DNA from: Cristatella mucedo | Taxonomy: Eukaryota > Bryozoa > Phylactolaemata > Cristatellidae | Direction: 5' to 3' | DNA length: 64,000 bases | Assembly: GCA_009760855.2 (NCBI GenBank) | Contig: WPIO01000009.1 | Coordinates: 8,588,001-8,652,000, forward strand | Shown here: in pieces, positions 1 to 10,184 of the stretch | Layout: each line of letters opens with the position of its first letter | Numbering within the stretch: position 1 is the stretch's first letter | The notes under the pieces: generated by a model | Databases searched by the model: none | The model's input: the letters and a program-made list of their open reading frames with translations, nothing else | What the model was told of the DNA's origin: nothing | Program-made: the position numbers and the translations under genes

Positions 1-934
1 AGTAGTCTATCGCCCACCAGGTACCAAATCCTCCTTTATCTCAGATTTCTCCGATCTCATTTCGATTCTGTGTGCAAGAAATCGATCCTTCCTCGTTATG
101 GGTGATTTTAACGTTCACTTTGATAACTTATCTGACGCTTTCAGCACCGAATTTCGTGCATTGACTGACTCATTGTCTCTTTTGGCTCATGTGCATGGCC
201 CTACCCACATCAAGGGTCACACACTCGACCAGATTTTGTCATACAACTGCACTTTGTCATCACCAATTATTACTAAATCCTGCTTATCTGACCGCATGCA
301 GATCTCATTCAATCTACAGTGTGTGCCCACATCCTCCTCTAAAAGAACCTGTGAATCGCGAAACCTCAAGACCCTTGACATCGATGCTGTCCGTGCGAGA
401 ATATCTGCTTCGACTCTGCTGCTCTGTCATCATTGGTAGATAGCTACAACACGACACTAGCTGACACGCTCGACGAATTTGCACCTCTGACAAAGCGCAC
501 TGTGCGCCCCCCCCCCCCCGCCCAGACGGCCTATGGTTTACCACAGACATTAAACTAGCCAGGTCTACTAAACGAAAGCTTGAAAAAGCATACAAAAGAC
601 CCGGACTAACTGTCCATCGACAGGCATATGAAGACTACTGTAAGTCGTACCAATCGATCCTAGCAAAGGCCAACTCTAGCTTTTATAGAAACATTGTTGA
701 ATCACAGATGCACAATCCAAAAATGCTGATGTCGACAATAAACCATCTCCTCAACCGTTCCCAGATTAGCTCCTTACCTGATGATCCTTGTGATGATCTA
801 GCCGATCGCTTCTCTCAATTCTTTGTGCAGAAGATAGACTAGATCAGGGAATCCATCCCTGCGATGACAACCTCCCCACTAGAATGCTGTTCCTCGGTTC
901 CTGACTGCACCTCAATGTCTGCATTTGAGCAGGT
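1..934 (+). pseudogene. LINE-A endonuclease and linker region (decayed)
   Basis: The translation shows the exonuclease-endonuclease-phosphatase motifs GDFNVH and HTLDQI. The expected SDH motif reads SDR (LSDRMQISF near 276-310), so the histidine that is catalytic in this fold is replaced by arginine. The frame then shifts near 405-425; the linker reads on in another frame (DEFAPLTKRTV, then ARSTKRKLEKAYK near 555-595) and meets a TAG near 840. The loss of the histidine and the frameshift both argue for a dead copy. The 5' part of the endonuclease lies outside the window. Confidence 0.8.
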
Positions 935-1296
935 AATGTAATGTAATGTAATGTATCTCCGTCAGTAACTCCACAAAGTCATAAAGACCATGTAGGCGTT
1001 ACGCAGGAGAGTTTTGTATAGCACACTCACAGCCTAAGCGGCTTTCGGTACGCATTCGGTAGCCAACAGACTTCGTCTCACGCAACAAAGAGAAAGTGGG
1101 AAGCATAGCAGAGTTAGGAGAGCAGTTGAGGTAGTGAGTAGCATAGAAGTAGCAGTTCAGGACCGCTGAAAAAGATGTGCCATAGTCGGCAGTTGGAGAG
1201 TAGATGTTGCGTAAGAATTGTGGAAGCGAGTTCCACAGTCTAGGACCTGCAGAGCTAAAGCTTCTGTCGCCAACTGTCTTTAAGCAGAGGAATGGG
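935..1296 (-). mobile_element. LINE-B 3' fragment nested in LINE-A
   Basis: A 5'-truncated LINE-B 3' end, inserted antisense. Its tail is a pentanucleotide run (TAATG units on the plus strand, ACATT on the element strand) at 935-954. The body is nearly identical to 12275-12635 of the long LINE-B copy. It is bounded by a 12-bp direct repeat with one mismatch, ATTTGAGCAGGT at 923-934 and ATTTAAGCAGGT at 1297-1308, as expected for target-primed reverse transcription. The LINE-A reading frame resumes directly after it. Confidence 0.92.
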
Positions 1297-2884
1297 ATTT
1301 AAGCAGGTCACTAGTGATCTAGTCCTAAAGTTCGTATCGCAATCAAAGAAGACAACAAGTCCTCTGAACCCTATTCCCACTGTCCTGCTCCTACGTTGCA
1401 TTGATGTGCTACTGCCATGCATAACTAACATCATTAATATGTCATTAGCCTCAGGTCATGTCCCAGCACCTTTCAAAAAAGCTGTAGTCACGCCTCTCCT
1501 CAAGAAAGCAGCACTAGACCAATAGAACTTGAGCAAGTACCGCCCAGTCTCCCTTCTACCATTTCTATCAAAGACACTGGAACGGGTCGTGGCAGACCAG
1601 CTAAACTCATATATCGAAACCTCACACCTTGCTAGTAAGTTCAGGTCCGGCTTTAGAGCTAATCACTCCACAGAGTCAGCATTGCTTAGGGTATACAACG
1701 ACCTACTTAGGAATGCAGACCTAGGTAGAGTGCCTCTGCTTGTTTTGCTCGATCTTTCGGCAGCTTTTGACACCATCGATCACAAAGTTCTTCTAGAGTG
1801 CCTCTCATCTCGCCTGGGCATCACTGACACTGCCCTGCAGTGGTTCAAGTCCTATCTCAGTGGGAGACTCCAGAGTATTGACGTGAATGGACAAAGATCA
1901 TCTGAAGTACCTCTGAAATATGGAGTACCTCAGGGCTCCGTGCTAGGTCCGGTTCTTTTCACGGTTTATATCCTGCCTCTTGCTGATGTGATTGCCAAGC
2001 ACAATCTAGGCTTTCACTTCTATGCGGATGACACTCAGTTGTACATTCGCTTTGATCCCTCCCAGCCTTCGAGCACCTCAAATTCTCTAAACTCACTTGC
2101 TGCATGCATCGATGACATCCGCACATGGATGGCAGCAAATTTTCTTAAACTAAACGATGACAAAACTAACTTACTAGTTATGGGCAAACCCAGTGTGATT
2201 CAGAAATTGGAAAGGCTGTCTCTCAAAATTGGCTCTGCCAGCATATCTCCTGTCGAATCAGCTCGAAATCTAGGTGTCATATTCCAAAGCGACCTCTCGT
2301 TAGACGACCATATCAGCTCCACGGTCAAATCTGCCTATTTTCAGCTTCATAACATTGCTAAAAGTCGGGCTTGTTTAGATAAGGATACCACGTCTAAGTT
2401 GGTCCATGCATTCGTGACATCTCGTCTCGACTTCTGCAACTCACTGCTTACTGGCCTACCAGCATGTGCGATCAGGCGATTGCAGCTGGTGCAAAACTCG
2501 GCAGCTAGACTTGTCTGCCGTGAGCGTCGCCGTTGCCACATTACTCCACTTCTCGCCGACCTGCAATGGCTACCAGTCAAACAACGGATTGACTTCAAGG
2601 TTTTGTCGCTCACTTTTAGGTCCCTTTATTCTATGGCTCCAGCCTATCTCTCCGACATACTCCCCCATCAGGCCAAGCATTGTACCACCCGCTTTTCGGA
2701 ATCCAACAGTTTAACAATACCTCGTACAAACCTCAAATCCTTTGGAGACCGTGCATTTAGTTCGTATGCTCCCAAAGCCTGGAACTCCCTCCCGACCTGC
2801 GTCAGAACATCCCCTGACCTGACCACATTTAAAAGGAACTTAAAAACACACCTATTTAGGACAGCATTTAGTGGGTCCCTGTGA
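1297..2884 (+). pseudogene. LINE-A reverse transcriptase (one nonsense codon)
   Basis: Reverse transcriptase of the CR1/L2 group. In order: a pre-RT segment (NPIPTVLLLRC), fingers (KYRPVSLLPFLSKTLERVV), motif A (LDLSAAFDTIDH) with the first catalytic Asp, motif B (GVPQGSVLGPVLF), motif C (FYADDTQLY) with the catalytic Asp pair, motif D/E (LKLNDDKTNLLVMG), and a thumb/C-terminal part with the family-typical WLPVKQRIDFK and [13 protein letters not shown]. The C-terminal end is THLFRTAFSGSL. A TAG at 1523-1525 interrupts an otherwise open frame just before KYRPVSLL. A start at 1292 would use LINE-B bases and is an artefact. The catalytic residues are all present, so this copy decayed recently. 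Confidence 0.9.
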
Positions 2885-3139
2885 TTCGTGCTTATGCGTG
2901 CTGACATTGTGCTTGCTGCCACTAACCACATTTGCATGCTGACCCTGTGCATGTCACCCCTAACCATGTTATTCATTTTGTTTGTTTTTCAAGCATGATT
3001 TTACTTACCATTTAATTGTATTTCCCTTTGCAGCAAATGTAAAGCACCTAGAAAGTGATTGAGTTCTCTGGGGGCGCTTTATCAAGTACATTATTATTAT
3101 TATTACGTCAGCCGTGCTATGCATCTTTTCCTATAACTC

Positions 3140-3432
3140 CTGCAAAGACTCCAGGGGCAGTTACGTCGAGCATGTTGCAGCTCACTCAAAGTCGAAGCGG
3201 CTTTCGATTTGCGTACGGGTAGCCAATAGATTTCATCTCACGAAACGCAACGATGAGAAAGTGAGAAGCGTGGCTGAGCCAGGAGGCCAGTCGAGGAAGT
3301 ATGCGGCACGACAGTGCAAGCGAAGGAGGCAGAAGGAAGGAGTGGAGACGCCATTGCATAGCGTTTGGGAAAGTAAATTCCATGGCCGAGGACCCTCAGA
3401 GCGAAACCATCTGTCACCAGCAGCAGTATTCA
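3140..3432 (-). mobile_element. Diverged LINE-B-like 3' fragment
   Basis: The stretch between two LINE-A copies resembles the LINE-B 3' region in the antisense direction: AAGCGGCTTTCG, GGTAGCCAATAGA, GAGAAAGTGAGAAGCGTGG and a decayed counterpart of the first-strand segment ending GCGAAACCATCTGTC. Divergence is clearly higher than for the copies at 935 and 12275, so it is either older or a distinct subfamily. Confidence 0.6.
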
Positions 3433-4403
3433 AGTGATAAAAATAACTTACTAGTTATGGGCAAACCTAGTGTTATTCAGAAATTGGAAAGGCTGACTTT
3501 CAAAATTGGCTCTGCCAGCATATCTCCAGTTGCATCAGCTCGAAATCTAGGTGTCATATTCCAAAGCGACCTCTCGTTAGACGACCACATCAGCTCCACA
3601 GTCAAATCCGCCTATTTTCAGCTTCATAACATCGCTAAAATTAGGGCTTGTTTAGATAAGGATACCAAGTCTAAGTTGGTCCATGCATTCGTGACATCTC
3701 GTCTCGACTTCTGCAACTCACTGCTTACTGGCCTACCAGCATGTGCGATCAGGCGATTGCAGCTGGTGCAAAACTCTGCAGCTAGGCTTGTCTGTCGTGA
3801 GCGTCGCAGTTGCCACATTACTCCACTTCTCGCCGACCTGCACTGGTTACCAGTCAAGCAACGGATTGACTTCAAGGTTTTGTCGCTCACTTTTAGGTCT
3901 CTTCATTCTATGGCTCCAGCCTATCTTTCAGATATACTACCCCATCAGGCAAAGCATCGTACCACTCGCTTTTCTGAATCCAACAGTCTAGAAATACCTC
4001 GTACAAACCTTAAATCCTTTGGAGACCGTGCATTTAGCTCGTATGTTCCCACAGCCTGGAACTCCCTCCCGACCTGCATCAGAACATCCCCTGACCTGAC
4101 CACATTTAAAAGAAACTTAAAAACATACCTATTTAGGACAGCATTTAGTGGGTCCTTGTGATTCGTCCTCGATGTGCTTATGCGTGCTGACACTGTTCAT
4201 GCTGCCACTAACCACATTTGCATGCTGACCCAGTGCATGTAACCCCTAACCATGTTATTCATTTTGTTTGTTTTTCAGGCATGATTTTACTTACTATTCT
4301 GTTGCGTATCACTTTGCAGCAAATGTAAAGCGCCTAGAAAGAGATTGAGTTCTCTGAGGGCGCTTTATCAAGTGCAATATTATTATTATTATTATTATTA
4401 TTA
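3433..4403 (+). mobile_element. LINE-A copy 2 (5'-truncated)
   Basis: Nearly identical to copy 1 from its position about 2158 onward, including the 3' UTR, the hairpin (AAAGCGCC/GGCGCTTT) and an (ATT)n tail at 4378-4403. The frame from the motif D region to the C-terminus is open to the stop at 4159-4161, encoding WLPVKQRIDFK and the end TYLFRTAFSGSL. An apparent methionine start at 3301 lies in the preceding LINE-B-like DNA and only fuses the two by chance. The 5' truncation and intact tail are typical of a LINE insertion. Confidence 0.9.
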
Positions 4404-4888
4404 TAAAGAACAGTGCGGCTACTTTAGTCTCCCGAGAGGGAGAGCCGTCGGAGAGTGTGGGGGGCAGGTGGAAGGCTGCTGCAGCTGGTGCAGCGCTTGC
4501 ATCCGAGCATCTGGAAGCAGCCGAGCGGCCCAGGTCAGATGGTCACAGTTTTCTCGGCGTCCTAGCAATGCGTCCTTGAAATCCTCAAAAGTACCGACTC
4601 GTTTTCCGGGTCGAGCGCCTCGGCCGATGTTGCCAGGGGATAGCTGTTTGCACTAGACAGAGCGGCCGTGGGTCACCCTGCTGCTCTGTCAGCCACCGGT
4701 CAGCCATTCGACCGCAAACTTATTTCATCTCTTACTATCTACATAAATGCATAGATACACCTGCCACCTTAAATACGTGTAGCTGCATTCACGAGGTCAC
4801 GCTAAGTCACGCTCAACTATTTATCGGTTTCGCCACGTGTGGTACTTTCTGTATAGCTATACATTTCATACATATGCTAAAAAGAACA

Positions 4889-5027
4889 CCCGGTAAGGCG
4901 GCTGCTCTTCACGACCTCGGTCCCGAGGTCGTGGGTTCTATTCCTGCGGTGGGCAATCCTATATTGCCGGCGGTGATAGCCGTAAAGGCTCTTCTGTCGC
5001 AATACAAAAGAGGCTGTCGAATCAGCT
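4889..5027 (+). mobile_element. SINE1 copy a (tRNA-derived)
   Basis: A tRNA-like head with B-box-like GGGTTCTATTCC, preceded by a 10-bp perfect inverted repeat (CACGACCTCG, loop GTCC, CGAGGTCGTG), then a body (GGCGGTGATAGCC) and a 3' end (AAAAGAGGCTGTCGAATCAG), followed by an (ATTT)n tail at 5029-5047. Its 5' end (A box) is lost or diverged. Other copies lie near 9.4, 9.5, 25.5, 51.1 and 61.6 kb. Confidence 0.82.
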
Positions 5028-5401
5028 AGTATTTATTTATTTATTTTTATATGCAAGCGAGTTTTTGTTTAGTGCTTATAGCATTGTACGCTGAAGGGGG
5101 TGGCTCTTAAACTCCCGGGGCCATTGTAAAGAGGGGGGTCATTGGTTGCTTGCCCTTTGCTGCCTATTTAGTTTAGCTGTGTGCACCCTGATTGCAATAT
5201 TTTGGCATACAATATCAATAGCATGCTTGATCATGATATCTTAAAAACTCGTACGGCCACGATCACTTGTGCCACGAGCAGCTGAGCTTGCTGCAACTGT
5301 TCCCGTAGAACTGCACTGTGCTCTGGTGTCCCTCGTATAAACTGCAAATGTGCTAAATGGCAAGCTTCGTCAGAATGGAGAAGGGCACACAATGAAAATT
5401 A
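5028..5401. other. Intergenic, no gene seen
   Basis: Apart from a short ATTT tail at the left end, I see no coding, RNA or repeat signal in this stretch. Confidence 0.5.
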
Positions 5402-5475
5402 GAATAATAATAATAATAGCACACTTGTATAGAACCTTAAGACGACGTAATTCTCTTTCTAGGCACCGTGCATAT
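5402..5475 (-). mobile_element. SINE2/LINE-A-type 3' tail fragment
   Basis: On the minus strand it reads GGTGCCTAGAAAGAG, then a diverged middle, TTCTATACAAGTG and an ATT-rich tail (the AAT run at 5403-5418). This is the shared 3' end of SINE2 and LINE-A without its body; the hairpin arms have decayed. Confidence 0.6.
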
Positions 5476-5877
5476 TGACGGACACGATCTTGTCTAGCCT
5501 CTGAGTGGCTGTCGTTTGTAGTTGCTCACACATTTGCACCTACTGGGAAACCGTCGCAGCTGCCAGCAGCTGTAGAGGGAAAGCACTGGACTGGGGGAGA
5601 AGGGAGGTCGCTCTGGCCGAGGCCGCCGATTGGTGGCTTTTCCGTGATTCTCGAAGCAGAGATGACTCCAAGTATGGGCCGTCTGTCCGACAGCAGAGTG
5701 CCGCTTACAATAGCTAGAAGTTGTGGGATAGTGCAGCTGGGTGTGCGCTGTGTGAGCAAACATCATAAGGGGAAGCGGCTCAAGTGACTGTGCAAAATGA
5801 GCAGAGCGCGAGCGAGCTCGTGTTTAAGGAAGGCTAGCCCGAGTCAGAGCACGACCTATCCAAAAAACTATAATCAT

Positions 5878-6006
5878 TTATCTAGTGCCCTAAAAGAACT
5901 TAATCTCCAGTGAAGCGTTTTGCATGTGCCACCTGGCTCGAGCCCATGACCTCGGTTATCAAATACCTTAACCTCGGTCGGGGGTAGGGGAGCGCCTTAA
6001 TGCTCG
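5878..6006 (-). mobile_element. SINE2 copy (tRNA-derived), decayed
   Basis: On the minus strand there is a B-box-like GGGCTCGAGCC preceded by GAGGTCAT, then TGCAAAACGCTTCACTGG and AGATTAAGTTCTTTTAGGG, matching the SINE2 copies at 19.5 and 46.3 kb. The 5' part, near 5960-6006, carries GACCGAGGTTAAGG. No clear target-site duplication was seen. Confidence 0.65.
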
Positions 6007-6078
6007 TATAGAGTCTCTCCCTCGAATATTGATAAGCTTATTGGCACTGCAAAAAAAAAGCTGCTGGCCAGAACTGTG

Positions 6079-6131
6079 GTCCGCCGATGTCAGTGCCGCC
6101 GATGTCAGTGCCGCCGATGTCAGTGCAGCCA
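6079..6131 (+). repeat. 15-bp tandem repeat, about 3 units
   Basis: GCCGATGTCAGTGCC-type units repeat at 6082-6131, following a single C or G change. The copies are almost perfect. It is a small local expansion with no evident function. Confidence 0.8.
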
Positions 6132-6414
6132 CTGCATTCTGCTCCGAAGGCTCTCGGCACCCCTCGTCGCTTCCCACTTACCTTCTGCCTCCTCTGATGG
6201 AGGGAAGTGGCAAATTCACCTCCCACGGGAACCCATGCTGCTGTGCTGTGCAAATCCGATGGTCCGCCGCTTGGCATCCCTTCTGTCAAAATCGGCCGTG
6301 AGCCGTCTGTGAGCACGTCTATACGATCGATACTAGAGCGGAGTGTGAGAGAGCCGAGGCTCGGCTGCGGTACGACCGCCATCGAGCGACCCATTGCCGC
6401 TCGAAGGTGGCCCG

Positions 6415-6560
6415 AATTGGCCGTTAGTGCGGTTGCAACTTCTTGGATTCTACTCGTGAACGACATCTTCTCTCCTGCTGTCGACTCTGGCACATCCTTT
6501 CCAGCCGTCCCGTGCCTGTGTCACTACTCTCATGCTTGTATTCTGTATTCTTGACTCAGC
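6415..6560 (+). mobile_element. Old LINE-B fragment
   Basis: GAACGACATCTTCTCTCC, GTCGACTCTGGCACATCC and TCACTACTCTCATGCTTG follow the sense strand of the LINE-B C-terminal region (compare 12440-12560 reverse complemented). It is short and well diverged, with both ends uncertain. Confidence 0.5.
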
Positions 6561-8337
6561 TGCAGGCTGCTTTCTGAGCAGATTTGGTTCTGCTGCTCAG
6601 CTGTCCCTTTGCTGCTGCTCGAAGTCCACTTGCCACCGTGTGCTCACCGGAAGCTTCGCAGGCTGTAGCAGAGCACTCTCTCGTGCGCTGTCACCCTGCA
6701 CTCTTACGTGGCCTGCTGATGTTGACCTGCTGACGCCGACACACCCAGCGGTTTTTGCAGCGCCATTCTGCGTAGGCACAGTTCCATCCTCGTTGCGTGG
6801 CAACGCCAGTCTCTTCGGCTCCAGGAAGCCGTGTCACTCCAACGAAATAAGAAGACAACCGCGAGAGCCTGCGCTCTGTGCTCGGCAGGAGCAAAGACTG
6901 TCAGCAGTAGAGCACCCTGGGGAGGGGAGGTGGGAGAGTCGTCGTGCTCGCTACGCTGCTCGCTACACTGCCGCCGCGTAGCTTGCTCGCGTGCTGCACG
7001 GATCGATCGCCTCCGTTCGCTCGGCACCAGGCCGTCTCGCGAAAACGAGACAAGAAGAAGGAGAAGAAGCAGCGAGCCGCTGAGCGGCACAGAGCCGCCC
7101 TGTCCGACCCCGCTGGAAGCACTGCCGCCGACCGACACGAAAGCGATCGGGACGACGTCGTCATAAGCCTGCACACCTTATGCATATGATCGATTGCGCT
7201 CGCCAGGAGAGGGCTATTTATTTGGCGTGCTTCGAGAAGGGCGTGCCGTGCCGGTCTCGCTGGGATATACGAGTTCGGAAGAACTCTCTCGCCATGCTAG
7301 CTCCCTGTTTGGCTGGCCTGCCGGCGAGTGCAGTTGCCGCCGCCGCGGCAAGGATTCAGCTGCGTGCAGCGGCTGGGGCCCCGATCATTCAGCGCATTGG
7401 AGCTTGACCGAGGCCAGTCGCCATGCGTGCAGCATGCGGCAGGATGGAACTGCTGTTTCGTCTGCTGCTCTTTACAGCCCGCCCTGCTCGCTGGTCTGCA
7501 TTTTGGGGTTTCGTTCGCCCGCCAGCCCCTTTTTGCGCAAGGGCACGCTCGCGTCCGGTGATTATTTGTTCACAGCTGCCTGTACTAGCCTCCCCGACAA
7601 TGCTGGAGGACAAGTGGGTTATTTTTTTCTCAGATGAAATTTACGGCTACAGTGAGGCTGCGAATTATGATAAGCACATTATGCGAGTGGCATTTGGCAA
7701 AGTTACTTGTGTGCAGTGAAGTATACCATCGCTTGTTTACAATCAGCTGCCACACAGCTCGAGCTTGCTTGCTGCAGACTTACCAGGCTCCGTCGACCTA
7801 ACTCCAGGCTCTGTCCACCTTTTGTACTAACGGAGTTGGTGCTTGGTTGCTCTGTTTTGTGATCAAGTCTATAAAGACCACGAGACCCCAAACAAGCACC
7901 TCAGCCTCTCTTCACCGAGGTAAAGAGTGTGCAAGTGGAATTGGTGCTTAGCCGCTATATTTTTCTATTCTAAGTCACTTTATTCGAGTCACTTCATTCG
8001 TGCAACTCGAGTCCGTTTCTCCACAGGGTGGCTACCAAGGCGGTTCCGTTAGCCTGACGAGCAGTGGTTTGACCTTATACTCACAGCCTCCGGTTCTTCA
8101 AATTGCCAAGAGGTAGTAGTATCATTTTGGACAACATCTAAACAATCTTCAGACGGTGCTCTTTCGGTGCAGATATTTAGACTGTCCCAAAAATTGGTAT
8201 ATGCATTTCTATGTGCGCTGAGAGATTCACCTCTTCTGCCCACGGTATTGGAGTCTGCTTGCAGAGACAGCCACTTGATATTTCTTTTAAAAAGAAGCTA
8301 AAAAAATGCGGAATAGCTAAATAGGTCTGCCGAGCGG
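6561..8337. other. Intergenic, no gene seen
   Basis: Moderately GC-rich up to about 7.6 kb. Several open frames overlap on both strands here, but none shows a recognisable domain, a consistent codon pattern or splice-site support. I see no RNA gene or complete repeat. Confidence 0.5.
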
Positions 8338-8376
8338 TAATGTAATGTATCCCCGTCTGTATCACCACAAAGGTCT
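8338..8376 (-). mobile_element. LINE-B 3' terminal stub
   Basis: TAATGTAATGTATCCCCGTC and ATCACCACAAAGG match the 3' terminus of LINE-B (TAATGTAATGTATCTCCGTC) on the minus strand. Only about 40 bp remain, a severely 5'-truncated insertion. Confidence 0.7.
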
Positions 8377-9375
8377 ATCCTTGTCGAAAAATTGGCCGTG
8401 CCGTCTCCTGAGATGGGGGCAGGGCAACCAGACAGCTAACGAAAGATGCTAAAAGGGCACTTCGTGTGGCACCCTTCACAGCCCAAGTTCCACTGGGGGG
8501 TCAACTCGGGGTTAACTGACCGGTTGCAACGACCCTCCGGTTAATGAGTCGCTCGACAATTTAATCTATTGGTGCAGCTCGGTAGGCTACTACTGTGCAG
8601 AGACAAGCTAGGCGTACGAACCACTGCAAGTCTTAGGGTGAGTCAACGTTCAGTCAGGTCGTTCCTTTGTTGCTCACTGAGCATCTGACCCACTGACGAC
8701 CAATGGGCGGTAGCCATTCAGCTTGTAACTAACCCCCCCCCCCACGAAAGCCCAGCGGCCCTCCCAGGTTAACGCGTGATTTTAGTAAGATTCGATACCT
8801 TACTGGCTACCTGTAAGGTTTGATATTGGTGAGTGCAATGCTGTCAACTTCACGTGCCTGCGTGTCAAATAACTTTGGTTCAGCTACGAACTTTGGTTCG
8901 GCCTACGACCTACGGTTGCTATGGTTGCTGAATCCCGTGTGTCCTAGCAACAGAACAGATTGTGCTTCCTCTTCCGATTCGCACTAACTTAGTTATTCAC
9001 TGACCTCTGACGCCACCCTACAGTTTTTGTCTACTCAATTTAGCGATCCACTGGCGTTGCCCATCACACTCCAATTATTAACTAACTGAATACAAAGCAG
9101 ATAGGACTGGATAAGCAAAACGATGATGAAGGGATGAACTCAACAGTCGCAATCGCCCGTGCAACGATGTGTGGAAGATGTCAGTTTCTCCTTGCGTTGT
9201 GTTCAGTTGCGTTCACTAATCCAGTTTGAGATCGGTGAGATATTCCATGATATGGGGCCGCCGATCAAGCATGGCGTTTTCCTGACCGGAGTCACTTGTA
9301 CTGGCGGCCTTAAAGGTCTTAAAAGTAATTATGCAGACGCTGCCTCGAAGCCCAGATAGATGCTATGAAGGCTTC
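8377..9375. other. Intergenic, no gene seen
   Basis: Unique-looking sequence with a C run near 8734-8743. No coding region, RNA gene or repeat could be supported. Confidence 0.5.
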
Positions 9376-9433
9376 GGGGGTGATGGCAGTTAAGGCTCTT
9401 CTGCCACTATACAAATGAGGCTGTTGAATCAAC
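9376..9433 (+). mobile_element. SINE1 copy b (3' half only)
   Basis: GGGGGTGATGGCAGTTAAGG, TCTTCTGCCACTATACAAAT and GAGGCTGTTGAATCAACT match the 3' half of SINE1. The tRNA-like head is absent. It lies just upstream of a fuller SINE1 copy in the same orientation. Confidence 0.75.
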
Positions 9434-9465
9434 TATTCGGCATGGTAAAGAATGGGAGAAGACTT

Positions 9466-9634
9466 GAGCCGTGATGGCCCTCTAGGTAAGGCGGTGGCTC
9501 TTCACGACTAACTTCCCGAGGTCGTGGGTTCGAATCCTTCGGTGGGCGATCCTATATTGCCGCTGCTGCAAGCGGTGGTGATAGCCTTTAAGGCTCTTCT
9601 GCCTCTATATTAAAAGAGGCTATTTTTAAATCTT
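9466..9634 (+). mobile_element. SINE1 copy c (tRNA-derived, near full length)
   Basis: Starts GAGCCGTGATGGCCC. The A-box-like TGGCCCTCTAGG and the perfect B box GGTTCGAATCC (9528-9538) mark an RNA polymerase III promoter of tRNA type. The body and the 3' end AAAAGAGGCT follow. Head plus tail is about 165 bp. The inverted repeat CACGAC...GTCGTG is kept in part. Confidence 0.85.
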
Positions 9635-9639
9635 AAAAC

Positions 9640-10184
9640 AGCGGCAGAGAAGTCGTGGATTATGAATTTACAGGGCATCTTAAAGCCTGACGAGGTGGCG
9701 AAGCCGAAAGTTGACAGCTACAGTTATAGCAACTGCTCAAGTTTATAAGCCGAAAGTTGACAGCTACGATAGACGATAGGTTAGGTTTAATCTATTAACG
9801 GTCCCAATGAGGCCGAAATAGTGAAGCTGGCCGCTGCTAAACGACTGACTTGACGGTAGTAGCGCGAGTTTATTAGCCTCTCCTGCATCAGGGTTATTAG
9901 AAACCGGGTATATCCTACTAATCTATGGCTCAGTTTCGGGAAGTTGCAGTGGAAAGTTGTTGCCCAGCACCATCGAACACAGAGCTAGACCTGGAAAAGC
10001 ACAGGGATTTCTTTAGGCCACTATTTACTTACTTCGTGCTCAACTACGGTCTGCATAACTGTTCGAATAGAGCAGCTGCTGTGACTTGCTGGCTGTGCTC
10101 CGAGGTCCTAGCCCACTATTAGTAGACGTCGCAGGGCTGCGAGGCATTACACGTTACTTTCGGCATGATTTGTGCAAAAGCACG
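9640..10184. other. Intergenic, no gene seen
   Basis: Two near copies of GCCGAAAGTTGACAGCTAC occur at 9701-9720 and 9749-9768. Otherwise no supported feature; the open frame at 9925-10122 has no recognisable domain. Confidence 0.45.

Larger units (their letters stand above)
1..3107 (+). mobile_element. LINE-A copy 1 (CR1/L2-type non-LTR retrotransposon), truncated by window edge
   Basis: The longest LINE-A copy here. It enters the window inside the apurinic-type endonuclease domain (VYRPPG at the edge, GDFNVH near 101-118), continues into a reverse transcriptase, a 3' UTR and a terminal hairpin whose arms AAAGCACC and GGCGCTTT flank an A/G-rich loop, and ends in an (ATT)n tail near 3107. It is interrupted by a LINE-B fragment at 935-1296. 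The frame is broken near 405-425, a C homopolymer lies at about 507-520, and stops occur near 840 and at 1523-1525. The endonuclease, reverse transcriptase and ATT tail place it in the CR1/L2/Rex1 group; the exact clade is inference. It is not active as it stands. Confidence 0.9.

Noticed and set aside
3301-4161. 286-codon frame as an intact gene
   Set aside because: It fuses unrelated LINE-B-like DNA with the C-terminal part of a truncated LINE-A; the start is accidental.
6704-7174. Overlapping frames on both strands at 6.5-7.6 kb
   Set aside because: Mutually overlapping, Ser/Arg/Ala-rich, no domain.
9466-9545. tRNA gene (perfect B box)
   Set aside because: The acceptor stem does not pair and the sequence recurs as the head of SINE1.
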